Shown here: positions 33,820 to 42,074 of the stretch, piece after piece
Layout: every line of letters begins with the position of its first letter
How positions within the stretch are numbered: position 1 is the stretch's first letter
Origin: Gemmatimonadota bacterium
GTDB taxonomy: Bacteria > Gemmatimonadota > Gemmatimonadetes > Longimicrobiales > Gaopeijiaceae
Assembly: GCA_029863645.1 (NCBI GenBank)
Contig: JAOTVA010000002.1
Coordinates: 1-64,000, forward strand
Reading direction: 5' to 3'
Length of the DNA: 64,000 nt
Notes under the pieces: model-generated
The model's input: only the letters and a program-made list of their open reading frames with translations
Database searches by the model: none
Told to the model about the DNA's origin: nothing
Made by a program: the position numbers and the translations under genes

Positions 33820-34511
33820 CAGCGGTACAGAAGTGAGACCGACACAGAGAGCCCGCGTACCCACTCGCGGTCTTCCACCGACGGGAAGCCACGGTCGGCG
33901 TCACTGAAGCCTGGAGGCGTCTTCAGCCTCCATAATGAGAACGTCCCGTCCGTACGGAGCGCGAAGCGTTCCGTAGCGAACCAGCGGGTGCCGAGCGCGA
34001 TCGTGCCGAAGAACGAGCTTCCGAAGTCGAACACGTCTCTGGCCTCTACAAGCAGGTCGGCCTCGGCCGGGTCAGACAGGTCGAATGCGACGCCGGCGCC
34101 AAGGGCGAGGAACGGGCTCAGGCCGTGCCAGGCCCGGTCACCGGTCGCGCTGAGCCTGAGGCGGGCGTCGATCGTCGCCAGGAGGGCATCACCCTCACCG
34201 ACGACGCGGTCTCCCTCGGGCCGAGCGGGGTTGATCACGTCCCTGGTGCCGCTGACGGCGCCTGCCACTCCCTCCAGTGCTAGCGGCCCGCTCAATTGGA
34301 GGGCGTACCGCCCCCCGAACATGATCCCGCCGGACGGCCCGTATCCGAAGCGACCGGTGGCGGCGCTCATGTAGCCGCCATAGAGGCCGACCTCCTGCCG
34401 CGACTCGATGAAGGTGTAGGGCGAGGGAATTGCCTGGCCGGCGACCATCGATGGCGACACGAGAACGGCCCCCAGCGTAAGGGTCGAAAGTACCTGAAAC
34501 GCAAGTCGCAT
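33816..34511 (-). CDS. outer-membrane beta-barrel-like protein
   Basis: 231 residues with a signal peptide (MRLAFQVLSTLTLGAVLVS, cleavage near VAGQ). The mature part alternates polar and hydrophobic residues in strands rich in Gly and aromatics ('EVGLYGGYMSAATGRFGYG', 'FGGRYALQLSGPLALEG', 'SPFLALGAGVAFDL'). It ends in 'SVSVSLLYRW', whose terminal aromatic fits a BAM recognition signal. I infer a small outer-membrane barrel. The start at 34511 is preferred over 34559, which adds 16 non-signal residues. It heads the three-gene barrel-moeA-M23 operon. Confidence 0.75.
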   Translation of the reverse strand: MRLAFQVLSTLTLGAVLVSPSMVAGQAIPSPYTFIESRQEVGLYGGYMSAATGRFGYGPSGGIMFGGRYALQLSGPLALEGVAGAVSGTRDVINPARPEGDRVVGEGDALLATIDARLRLSATGDRAWHGLSPFLALGAGVAFDLSDPAEADLLVEARDVFDFGSSFFGTIALGTRWFATERFALRTDGTFSLWRLKTPPGFSDADRGFPSVEDREWVRGLSVSVSLLYRW

Positions 34512-34652
34512 CGAGGGAATGCGCTCCTCGCCGGCAGCAGAAAAGGTTTGACGCCCCATGGCGCCCCGGGCACATTTGAGCGCGTGCCGTCGGCACCGCC
34601 CGTGCTAGAACGCAACTTCTAACACCGCCCGTCCGCGATCGTTTCAGGCCTT

Positions 34653-35702
34653 ATGCCACGCAGCAGCCGGACCTACGCTTGGACCCCGTCGCTCGTCGCG
34701 GCGATCTCGCTCGCGGTGCCGCTCGGTGCCGTCGGGCAGTCCCAGGCCAGCGTCCGCCTGGAAGAGAACTTCCGACGGGCCCCCAACGACGTCGTGCTCG
34801 GTCGGCTGCTCCCCGGTACCAGGCTCAGCGTGGTGGGGAGGGATGCGAACTGGCTGGAGGTCGACATCGAGGGATGGGTCTGGCTCAGCTCGTTGCAGGT
34901 GAGCGAGTCCGACCTCGACTTGGTGGTGGCAGCACCCGAAGGCGAAAACCTGAGAAACGGTCCGTCGGGTGCCATCATCGGCCGGCTCGTGGACGGCGCG
35001 CTGCTGGAGGAGCTGGGGCGCGAGCCTGGTTGGGTCCACGTGAGCCGTCGGGCCTGGATCTGGTCGGCCTCGGTGGATGCCGGGAGCGCCGCGGTATCCG
35101 CGCCCGTGCCACCGGCTGCCGCGACGCCACCGGCGGCCCGGCCCCCCGTGTCGAGTCCACCGGTCTCGCAAACCACCGCGCGACGTCCGGAAGGCTTCGC
35201 AAGCGTCGGCGGGGCAGGGGCTCCGATTCTGACGGCGCCAGACGGCGATACCCTCGCCGTCGCCACTGCCCGCGGTGACCTGCAGATCGTGTCTCGGGAA
35301 GGCAACTGGGCGCGTGTGCGCGTGGAGGGCTGGGTCTGGATGCCGGTGACCAGTCAGGCCATCGACGGCCCAGCGCCGACGGCGCTGCTTCCGGCCGAAC
35401 TGAGGGACGATCCTGCCGCGCACGTCGGCCGGGTGGTTTCGTGGAGCCTCCAGTTCATCTCGTTGGAGGCGGCGGAGGACATTCGAACGGACTTTCGTCG
35501 GGGCGAGCCGTTTCTACTGACTCGGTTCGGCGGGCCTGAGGGTCCGTTCGTGTACGTCGCCGTGCCGCCCGAGCGGGAGGCGGAGGTGGAGGGCCTGGTG
35601 CCTCTGGAGAGAATCAGGGTGACGGCTCGGGTGCGCACCGGAGCATCGGCACTCACCGGAACCCCGATCGTCGATCTCCTGAATCTAGAGCGAAGTCGGT
35701 GA
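34653..35702 (+). CDS. exported SH3-like repeat protein
   Basis: 349 residues with a signal peptide to about residue 29 (GAVGQ). Three bacterial SH3-like modules end in the repeated 'EGWVWLSSL', 'RRAWIWSAS' and 'EGWVWMPVT' strands (near residues 75, 135 and 225). A Pro/Ala-rich linker (about 148-175) separates the second and third. A C-terminal alpha/beta region of about 110 residues is unrecognised. SH3b repeats often bind peptidoglycan or proteins. It is coupled by GTGA to the TIG-metalloprotease gene, suggesting a secreted pair. Confidence 0.75.
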   Translation: MPRSSRTYAWTPSLVAAISLAVPLGAVGQSQASVRLEENFRRAPNDVVLGRLLPGTRLSVVGRDANWLEVDIEGWVWLSSLQVSESDLDLVVAAPEGENLRNGPSGAIIGRLVDGALLEELGREPGWVHVSRRAWIWSASVDAGSAAVSAPVPPAAATPPAARPPVSSPPVSQTTARRPEGFASVGGAGAPILTAPDGDTLAVATARGDLQIVSREGNWARVRVEGWVWMPVTSQAIDGPAPTALLPAELRDDPAAHVGRVVSWSLQFISLEAAEDIRTDFRRGEPFLLTRFGGPEGPFVYVAVPPEREAEVEGLVPLERIRVTARVRTGASALTGTPIVDLLNLERSR

Positions 35703-37849
35703 GACCCGACCGGCGGCGCTCCCCCTGGTGGATCGGGACGCTGGCGGGCCTGCTCACGACCTCCTGCTCGCCGGGGTCGGTAGCGGTGCTCACCGGTCTC
35801 GAGATCGTAGTTGCGGAGGGCGACGGGCAGTTCGGCACCGTGGGCCAGCTCTTGGGAACTCCACTCCGGGTCGTCGTGCGTACGGGCGCCACGCAAATGC
35901 CGCAGGAGGGCATCAGCGTCCTGTGGGACCTCGAATCGGGCGGCGCGACACTCGTCGGGTCGACGACCGCATCCACCGACTCCACAGGCTCGGTCCGAAT
36001 TGGAGTGCAGCTGGGCAGCGTACCCGCGGAAGTCATCGTGCGAGCCACCCTGGCCGATCAACCCAGCGCGTGGGCGATTTTCACCGTCCATTCGGTCGAG
36101 CCCCCAGTGCTCAGCGACTTGAGTCCGGCATCCGCGGCGGCCGGAGACACGGTTACGCTCACCGGCACCAACTTCAGTCCGGTCCCGGGGCAGAACGTCG
36201 TCCTCTTCTCCGGCATCCGTGGGCGGGTCCTCTCTGCCACGGGCACGCGGCTCGACGTCGAGGTGCCGCGGTGTCTGCCCTCACGACCCGTGACCGTGAG
36301 CGTCCAGCTCGGCACGGTCGCGAGCGGCATCGCGCCGCTCACGGTGACCGGTGGTGGGCAGGTCACTTCGCTTCCGGTCGGATCGCCACTGGACGTCGCG
36401 GACGACGGCGGCTTTCCATGCCATGCTCTGGAGGGTGGGGCCGGCATCCGCTACCTCACTCTCGTCTACTCCGCGAGCACGGTGGGTGCGGCGATGCACC
36501 CCTACGAGCTGACCGCACTCAGCTCGTCGTCGCCTGCGGCTGCGGTAAGCTCTAGGACGGCAACTCAGCCCACGTCCCCCCGGACGCACCAGGTTGATCC
36601 GCAGGCCTTGTGGGACGAGCGGGTTCGGGCCCTCGAGGCCGATCTGGTCTCTGCGGCTCGGCGGCGGAGCCAGAGTCGACCGGCACAGACAAGCGGCGGC
36701 CCGGCTGCGGTGCCCACGGTGGGTGAGAGCCTCGTCTTCAACGTGCTCAATTCGGCTCGCGACTTCGATCAGGTGACGGCGGTCGCGCGGTACGTCGGGG
36801 CCAAGGCGGCGATCTTCGTGGACCAGGCCGCCCCGACCGGGGGCTTCGACATCACGGACTTGGAGGCGCTCTCCGACCGATTCGACAGCGTCATTCATCC
36901 GGAGGTGACCGCGGCCTACGGCGGCCCGTCCGACTTGGACGCAAACGAGCGGGTGATCATCCTGTTCACGCCCGCGGTGAACCGCCTCACCTCTCCCGGT
37001 TCGCCTGGCTTCGTCGGCGGCTTCTTTTTCGGTAACGACCTCCTGACGGGGACGACCGGTAGCAACGGCGCCGAAGTGTTCTACGCGCTGGTCCCCGACC
37101 CGGCCGGCGAGTTCGGAGACCCGAGGACGAAGAGCCAGGTACTCAGCGTCGTTCCCGCAATTTTGGCGCATGAATTTCAGCACATGGTGAACTTCAATCA
37201 GCGGTTCCTGGGTTTGGATGGCGGCCAGGAGGCGCTGTGGCTGGCCGAGGGCTTGGCTCAGATGGCCGAGGAGATCGTGGCGCGCCGGTACGAGGAACTC
37301 GGCGACCCCGCCTCTACGGAGCTCTTCCGTTCTGGCACGCGCGCCAGGGCCAGGCGGTACCTCGGGGCTCCCGATACGGTGAGTGTCATCGTATCGATAG
37401 GGCAGGGCTCACTGGAGGAGCGTGGGGCCGCGTACCTTCTTCTGCTCTATCTGGCCGACCAGGAAGGCATCGAGGTACTCGGCCGACTCGCGGCGACCAC
37501 GCGCACCGGCGTCGCGAACGTCGAGGCCGAGGTCGGGCTGGATTGGCCCGACATTCTGGCCAACTGGTGGTCCGCGATCCTGCTCGACGGACCCGGTCCC
37601 GAGTCCGGCCCCCTAGTCTACCCGACCGTCAATCTGCGGGCCCTGCTACAGGGTCAGTTTCTCATCCAGGGCATACCAATCGGTGGGGGTGGCGCCCGGC
37701 CATCGGGGCTACTCTGGTCATCCTCGGCTGCGTATTACATCGTGAGCCCGGACTCGAACGGTTCGATCGCAGTGCGATTGGGTGGTGAGGCGGGAGGGGC
37801 GAGCAGCCCGCAGGCCGTGATGCGGATGCGAATCATTCGGCTACAGTGA
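35699..37849 (+). CDS. lipoprotein metallopeptidase with Ig-like and IPT/TIG domains
   Basis: 716 residues. The GTG start gives a lipoprotein signal (TTSC lipobox near Cys22). An Ig-like domain (about 28-120, ending 'ATLADQPSAWAIFTV') and an IPT/TIG domain (about 128-218, beginning 'PVLSDLSPASAAAGDTVTLTGTNF') precede a long zincin domain. The latter has HEFQHMVNF (HExxH) near residue 490 and 'LAEGLAQMAEE' with the third ligand Glu, resembling the M30/hyicolysin gluzincin pattern. It is probably a cell-surface protease. GTGA coupling to the SH3 protein gene suggests joint function. Confidence 0.8.
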   Translation: MRPDRRRSPWWIGTLAGLLTTSCSPGSVAVLTGLEIVVAEGDGQFGTVGQLLGTPLRVVVRTGATQMPQEGISVLWDLESGGATLVGSTTASTDSTGSVRIGVQLGSVPAEVIVRATLADQPSAWAIFTVHSVEPPVLSDLSPASAAAGDTVTLTGTNFSPVPGQNVVLFSGIRGRVLSATGTRLDVEVPRCLPSRPVTVSVQLGTVASGIAPLTVTGGGQVTSLPVGSPLDVADDGGFPCHALEGGAGIRYLTLVYSASTVGAAMHPYELTALSSSSPAAAVSSRTATQPTSPRTHQVDPQALWDERVRALEADLVSAARRRSQSRPAQTSGGPAAVPTVGESLVFNVLNSARDFDQVTAVARYVGAKAAIFVDQAAPTGGFDITDLEALSDRFDSVIHPEVTAAYGGPSDLDANERVIILFTPAVNRLTSPGSPGFVGGFFFGNDLLTGTTGSNGAEVFYALVPDPAGEFGDPRTKSQVLSVVPAILAHEFQHMVNFNQRFLGLDGGQEALWLAEGLAQMAEEIVARRYEELGDPASTELFRSGTRARARRYLGAPDTVSVIVSIGQGSLEERGAAYLLLLYLADQEGIEVLGRLAATTRTGVANVEAEVGLDWPDILANWWSAILLDGPGPESGPLVYPTVNLRALLQGQFLIQGIPIGGGGARPSGLLWSSSAAYYIVSPDSNGSIAVRLGGEAGGASSPQAVMRMRIIRLQ

Positions 37850-37934
37850 CACAGGATATCGCGCACGGATTCATGAATCTTCCAAGGCGGAGCCCCGTAG
37901 TGGCCATGAGTGCCAGCCCAACCCCGGTCTGCTA

Positions 37935-38708
37935 ATGCGCTGTTCCACGTGCGGTGAGCCCCTCCAGCCCGGGGCCGTGCGTTGCCCAACGTGTGGAACG
38001 TCCACGCCCGTCGGGATGGCCCTGGTGCGACCAGCCGGTGTGCGGCGTTGCCCCAGGTGTTCGTATCAAGGGGAGGGCATCTCCTATTTCAGGCGGGGTG
38101 GACACATCGGGATGCTCGTCGGCATCTCGGTGTTCACGTACGGCTTCGGCGGACTGGTGTATTGGTTAGCCCGCCGGAAGCACCTGATATGCCCTCGGTG
38201 TGGGCTGGGTTGGGAGAACGCTTCGCGGGCGCTTACGCTCGCCGGGTCCGAGGCCGAGCAGCGAGCTGTGGAGGAACAGCCCGACGAGCGGCTCCCGAAG
38301 AGCGGCATCAAGCGGCGGCTACTGGGGGCCGGGATGGTCGTGGGTGGTACCCTGCTACTTCTGGCAGGCATCCTCGGAGCCGAAGGCGCACTCGCGGCCT
38401 GGGGGTCTGTAATCGGCGGTGGCGGCTCTCTGACCTTCTACTGGGGCTGGCACGAGCTGCAGGAACGCCGCAAGGCGATCATGCAGCGGATCCAGCGGAA
38501 GGTTTTGCGGTTGGCGGCGGCCAAAGGCGGCACGCTCACGGTGACGGAGGTAGCGGCGGACATCAATCTCGGATTGCCCGCCGCGGAGAAGATTCTCATG
38601 TCGATGGACGACGGCTTTCGGGTCCGGTCGGAAATTTCCAACGAAGGAATCATCTACTACGAATTCCCTGAACTCCTCCACCGAAGAGAGCTGGGTTCGG
38701 GCGACTGA
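37935..38708 (+). CDS. zinc-ribbon membrane protein with C-terminal winged-helix-like domain
   Basis: 257 residues, no named family recognised. Two zinc-ribbon knuckle pairs are visible: Cys3/6 with Cys17/20, and Cys39/42 with Cys86/89. The second pair is interrupted by a hydrophobic segment (about 57-78). Further hydrophobic segments at about 128-148 and 152-170 make it a membrane protein. The C-terminal 183-245 looks like a winged helix ('LRLAAAKGGTLTVTEVAADINLGLPAAEKIL'). Possible roles are sensing or membrane-tethered regulation; none is shown. Confidence 0.65.
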   Translation: MRCSTCGEPLQPGAVRCPTCGTSTPVGMALVRPAGVRRCPRCSYQGEGISYFRRGGHIGMLVGISVFTYGFGGLVYWLARRKHLICPRCGLGWENASRALTLAGSEAEQRAVEEQPDERLPKSGIKRRLLGAGMVVGGTLLLLAGILGAEGALAAWGSVIGGGGSLTFYWGWHELQERRKAIMQRIQRKVLRLAAAKGGTLTVTEVAADINLGLPAAEKILMSMDDGFRVRSEISNEGIIYYEFPELLHRRELGSGD

Positions 38709-38824
38709 GTCGGTCCCGAAATGCATTATTGTGCCGCACGTCGTGTGGCGCTTATGTTGGAACGGCCCCCCGGATACAGCCTTATCCGCCCACGTGTGGC
38801 AACCCGGCATCGGAAGAGCATTGT

Positions 38825-40579
38825 ATGGCAGTTGCGAAGGTCCTCAGACTAGAGGACTACCGCGGAAGAAGGGCAATTCGCGTACAGCTTGCTGAGAAAC
38901 TGTACGGAGCGGACCCAAGAAGACTCGCCGTCTTCCGGCACCTCGCCGAAGTGGCAGAGCTATGCGATGCGGACCGCGCGGCGACGGTTTGGGTCGACGA
39001 GTATGGACCCGGATCGGTGCATCCCCACGTAGTGCTCGATCACCTCGCAGACCGACCGCGCCGACACTTCTCGTCCGAGCCGTTGCGTCGAGCCTGGGAG
39101 CTCGGCGTCCCTGGCGCCGTCGATGCCCAGGCCGACCCGACATCGTCTGCCCCCACGACGTTCGCGATCTCTCTCGGGAGCGACGGGATGCGAGCTTGGT
39201 TCGTCGTGGCAGAATCGAGTGCGCAGCGACCGCCCCTACAGGCGGCGGTCCGGCATCGCCTCATGTTTCTCTCGGGCGAGTGCGCGGCAGTCCTTCTTCA
39301 CCGCGAACTGGACTCGATGCTCGACGCGGAGCGGCCGGAAGGGGACTTCCCGGGCTGGCCGATCTTGCAGGATCTGGAAGGGCGAGAGTCCGATGAGGAG
39401 GTCGGTCGGCGAATCGCGCAGAGATTCGTGGTAGGGCGCGTAGCCCGCATGCATCTGAACGACGAGCTCGTGACGTCCCCCGAACGCATCGCGGAACAGG
39501 TGCGGCGTGCACGCATGGAACTGCCCGACCCGAAGCAGTCGGCCGACCCAGAGGTCGCAGAGTGGCATCGCATCCTGGAACTTCTCGTTCGTGGCGCGCC
39601 GGATGAATTGGCGGATCGTTTCATTCGTCTCGGCGACCTGGTGGAGCGGCAGGCGCACGACAACGGGGCGCTCGAGATGTATTCGTGTGCCTATGAGATC
39701 GCGACCGCGCTGCGGCTCCCCAGGGCCGCCGCGGAGGCCTCCCGTTACATGGGTAACCTCCTGCGTCGGCGCGCGAGCTGGGAGGAAGCCGGCAGCAGAC
39801 TCACATCCGCTCGCGAGATCGCCGAGCTTGCGGGCCTACGCGACATTGCGGCCCGATCGATGGTGGGGCTTTCCCTCATGCGGCAGGATGCGGGCAACCT
39901 GCCCGCGGCGAGGACTGGCCTCAGAGAATCACTTCACGTTGCCGAACGGTCGGGCGACGCCGATACGGTGGCGATGGTGCACCACGCCTTGATGGGCGTC
40001 GAGCAGTTGGCAGGAAACCTATCGGTGAGCCTCGAACACGGGTGGGTCGCCGTCGCGACCTATCAGAGCCATGAACGACGTACCCGCTGCATGGCGGGCT
40101 TAGCCGCTGCACTCGCAGACTGCGGGGACAGGGAAGCGGCTGAGGACGCCTGGTCATGGGTAGCCCAGCGATCAGACGAAGCGTACTACCAGATCTATGC
40201 GCAGGACGCGCTGGCGTACTTGGCGGCACTCCGAGGCGATGGGGTAGCATTCGCGCGGCACGCGCAGCAGTGCGATGCCCTCGGCTGGACGGACAAGCCC
40301 GGGTACGCCAAGGCGGAGATCTTGTTCTACCGAGGCGTGAGCTATCGCGCCCTAGGTGATCTCCCGCAGGCACGAGAATGGCTTAGGGCAGCGGTGGCTT
40401 TCGCCGAGGAGCACAAATACAACCACGTGCTCTTCCGGGCCGACGAAGCGCTGGCGTCCCTGGCCGAGGAATGTGTGGATCCATCGACAACGACGGCTCC
40501 GCCAACCCCCGTCGCGCCGCCCGAGATGCGCGATGGACTCAGGGCGATGCGACGGGAGTTGGCGTTAGCCGAGGGCTAA
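38825..40579 (+). CDS. TPR-containing cytosolic protein
   Basis: 584 residues without signal peptide. The N-terminal 30 residues (VAKVLRLEDYRGRRA) precede a roughly 200-residue alpha/beta region that may be GAF-like. The C-terminal half has TPR-type helical hairpins from about 270 to 545 ('ALEMYSCAYEIATALRLPRAA', 'AGSRLTSAREIAELAGLRDIA', 'LPQAREWLRAAVAFAEEHKYN'). Such proteins are usually assembly or regulatory scaffolds. The start at 38825 directly precedes the conserved-looking segment; the open frame extends 32 codons further. Neighbouring regulator at 40961 could be a partner, but they are separated by a convergent gene. Confidence 0.7.
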   Translation: MAVAKVLRLEDYRGRRAIRVQLAEKLYGADPRRLAVFRHLAEVAELCDADRAATVWVDEYGPGSVHPHVVLDHLADRPRRHFSSEPLRRAWELGVPGAVDAQADPTSSAPTTFAISLGSDGMRAWFVVAESSAQRPPLQAAVRHRLMFLSGECAAVLLHRELDSMLDAERPEGDFPGWPILQDLEGRESDEEVGRRIAQRFVVGRVARMHLNDELVTSPERIAEQVRRARMELPDPKQSADPEVAEWHRILELLVRGAPDELADRFIRLGDLVERQAHDNGALEMYSCAYEIATALRLPRAAAEASRYMGNLLRRRASWEEAGSRLTSAREIAELAGLRDIAARSMVGLSLMRQDAGNLPAARTGLRESLHVAERSGDADTVAMVHHALMGVEQLAGNLSVSLEHGWVAVATYQSHERRTRCMAGLAAALADCGDREAAEDAWSWVAQRSDEAYYQIYAQDALAYLAALRGDGVAFARHAQQCDALGWTDKPGYAKAEILFYRGVSYRALGDLPQAREWLRAAVAFAEEHKYNHVLFRADEALASLAEECVDPSTTTAPPTPVAPPEMRDGLRAMRRELALAEG

Positions 40580-40583
40580 CTCC

Positions 40584-40826
40584 TCAAGAGCCGGGGTCGG
40601 GCGTGTGGCTGCCTGGGTCCGGCGTGTGGCTACCGGGGTCGGGTGTGTGGCTGCCCGGGTCCGGCGTGTGGCTACCGGGGTCGGGTGTGTGGCTGCCAGG
40701 ATCGGGCGTGTAGCTACCCGGGTCGGGTGTGTGCTGCCCCGTGTCGGGCCCGGTAATGTCAGTGCCGCATGCGGCGGTTCCGATTGCGAGCAGGAGTGCG
40801 AGAAGCGAGCGGCGTAGATTCCTCAT
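40584..40826 (-). CDS. small repeat lipoprotein
   Basis: 80-residue lipoprotein. The signal is 'MRNLRRSLLALLLAIGTAAC' (Cys20 in the lipobox), followed by GTDITGPDTGQ and then seven perfect or near-perfect copies of the heptapeptide (H/Y)TPDPGS to the stop. Proline/glycine/serine-rich repeats of this kind form extended stalks on a lipid anchor. Function unknown. It is convergent with the TPR gene, ending five bases from its stop. The start at 40826 is the first Met before the signal; a longer frame to 40955 reads through the promoter region. Confidence 0.72.
   Translation of the reverse strand: MRNLRRSLLALLLAIGTAACGTDITGPDTGQHTPDPGSYTPDPGSHTPDPGSHTPDPGSHTPDPGSHTPDPGSHTPDPGS
40587..40733. repeat. 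seven tandem 21-base repeats
   Basis: Seven directly adjacent 21-base units encode the heptapeptide of the small lipoprotein. On the plus strand the units alternate between a form with 'ggctgcc' and one with 'ggctacc', i.e. a 42-base higher-order period, which suggests growth by two-unit duplication. Such arrays are prone to copy-number change by slippage, and in-frame changes would alter stalk length without a frameshift. Confidence 0.9.
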
Positions 40827-40960
40827 GATGGATCCCTCGGTTGTGGCCGGTTGCCGCGGTCCAGGGAGGATCGGGCGAAGCGGCCGAAATAAGCCCGTAG
40901 TGAGAAACTTGAACTTTCCAATAGGCCTGTCGGCGCGTAGTATCACTTTGCGCATGGGGT

Positions 40961-41782
40961 ATGTCTTTTTCGAAGATTATGGCACTAGTCGCGGTACTTA
41001 CGAGAGATCCACGGGTCCGGCAGTCGGTTCAAGGCCCTCTGCTCGATGCGCACTCGGTGGCTACGACCCGCTCCTGGGAGCGGCTGTCCTGGCTCGTTCG
41101 GGAACGTCCGTCGACCGCGGTCGTCCTGGATTCTGGCGCGCTTCCCGGGCACGTGGCTGAGGACGCGGCAGTGGGGGAGCTGCGCCGGCGCTACCCCAGC
41201 GTGGCGGCAATCTTCGTCGTCCAGCCAAGGGCGGATCCGGTGTCGTTGTTCCGGCTGGGACGGGCCGGCCGAACGAACTTGGTGCTCCTCCCCGCCACCG
41301 CGCTTGCTACTGACGTCGCTCGAGCGATGCACACGGTTCTCCTGAACGGGACGAGTGCGCTCGTCACGCGTGCCGTGAGTTCTTACGTGCCCTCTCGTGA
41401 GTCGATGACGATTCGCATAGCCCTCGAAGCGGTGCAGCGGGGGTGGGCCACCGAAGAGCTCGCAGCGCAGCTCGGTCTCACGCGCCCTCACCTCAGCGTG
41501 AGGCTGAGGAACGTAGGGCTCCCCTCGGCCGGGCACCTCCTGATCTGGGCGAAGCTTCTTCACGCCGGGCGGTGGTTGACCGACCCTGGCCGCAGCGCCG
41601 AGAGCATCTCTCGGCAGCTGGAATACTCGAGTGGTGCCGCGTTCCGGCGGGCCCTTCGCGCCTACGTGGGGGCCACGCCGACCGAGGTCAAAGAAGGGGG
41701 CGGCCTGAGGTTCGTACTGCGCCGCTTCCTTGACGCCTGCGGCCTTGGCGGTAGCGTTGTGTTCGACCGTTCGGTTGCTTGA
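40961..41782 (+). CDS. AraC-type regulator with atypical receiver-like N-terminus
   Basis: 273 residues. About residues 7-125 have receiver-like topology ('ALVAVLTRDPRVRQSV', 'STAVVLDSGALPG', 'VSLFRLGRAGRTNLVLLP'), but the acidic pair is reduced to one Asp and the conserved switch Lys is not visible, so phosphorylation is doubtful. About 150-250 is an AraC-family double helix-turn-helix ('WATEELAAQLGLTRPHLSVRLRN', 'SAESISRQLEYSSGAAFRRALRAYVGATPTEV'). It likely regulates transcription; targets unknown. Start could be Met1 or Met7. A small protein gene follows (41817). Confidence 0.75.
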   Translation: MSFSKIMALVAVLTRDPRVRQSVQGPLLDAHSVATTRSWERLSWLVRERPSTAVVLDSGALPGHVAEDAAVGELRRRYPSVAAIFVVQPRADPVSLFRLGRAGRTNLVLLPATALATDVARAMHTVLLNGTSALVTRAVSSYVPSRESMTIRIALEAVQRGWATEELAAQLGLTRPHLSVRLRNVGLPSAGHLLIWAKLLHAGRWLTDPGRSAESISRQLEYSSGAAFRRALRAYVGATPTEVKEGGGLRFVLRRFLDACGLGGSVVFDRSVA

Positions 41783-41816
41783 TGGGACGCGCCTACCACA
41801 CGAGGGATTTCCCGGA

Positions 41817-42074
41817 GTGAGAGACTTCACAGACGCAGAGGGGCGGGCCTGGCACGCCTCGGTGTTGGAAGAGGCGGGAACCGACTACAAGGGGCGCCTA
41901 TATCTCGTGCTAGCGCCGCGCGACGGTGGAGGCAGCACGGTGACGCTGGACGACGTGCGCTGGAACAGTGAGCGCGCGGCGCGCCGGTCGCTCGACTCGA
42001 TGTCCGAGGTCGAGCTTCGCCGCCGGTTGCGTTCGGCCCTCGGTAGAAGCGGTTCGGCAGTCGCCAAGCCCTAG
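41817..42074 (+). CDS. small hypothetical protein following the AraC-type regulator
   Basis: 85 residues, unrecognised family. It begins 'MRDFTDAEGRAWHASVLEE' and contains 'KGRLYLVLAP' and a basic C-terminus ('RRRLRSALGRS'), with no signal peptide. The GTG start at 41817 is my choice; the frame is open back to a TTG at 41730, inside the regulator gene, and other starts cannot be excluded. It probably forms an operon with the regulator. Its TAG shares CTAG with the stop of the convergent dacB-like gene. Confidence 0.6.
   Translation: MRDFTDAEGRAWHASVLEEAGTDYKGRLYLVLAPRDGGGSTVTLDDVRWNSERAARRSLDSMSEVELRRRLRSALGRSGSAVAKP

Noticed and set aside
40471-40713. Plus-strand frame with repeated VWLPGSG units
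   Set aside because: It is the reverse-strand shadow of the TPDPGS repeats and overlaps the end of the TPR gene; there is no signal or start site.
40587-40733. Tandem 21-base units considered as a CRISPR array
   Set aside because: Units are directly adjacent with no unique spacers and encode a protein repeat; no cas gene nearby.
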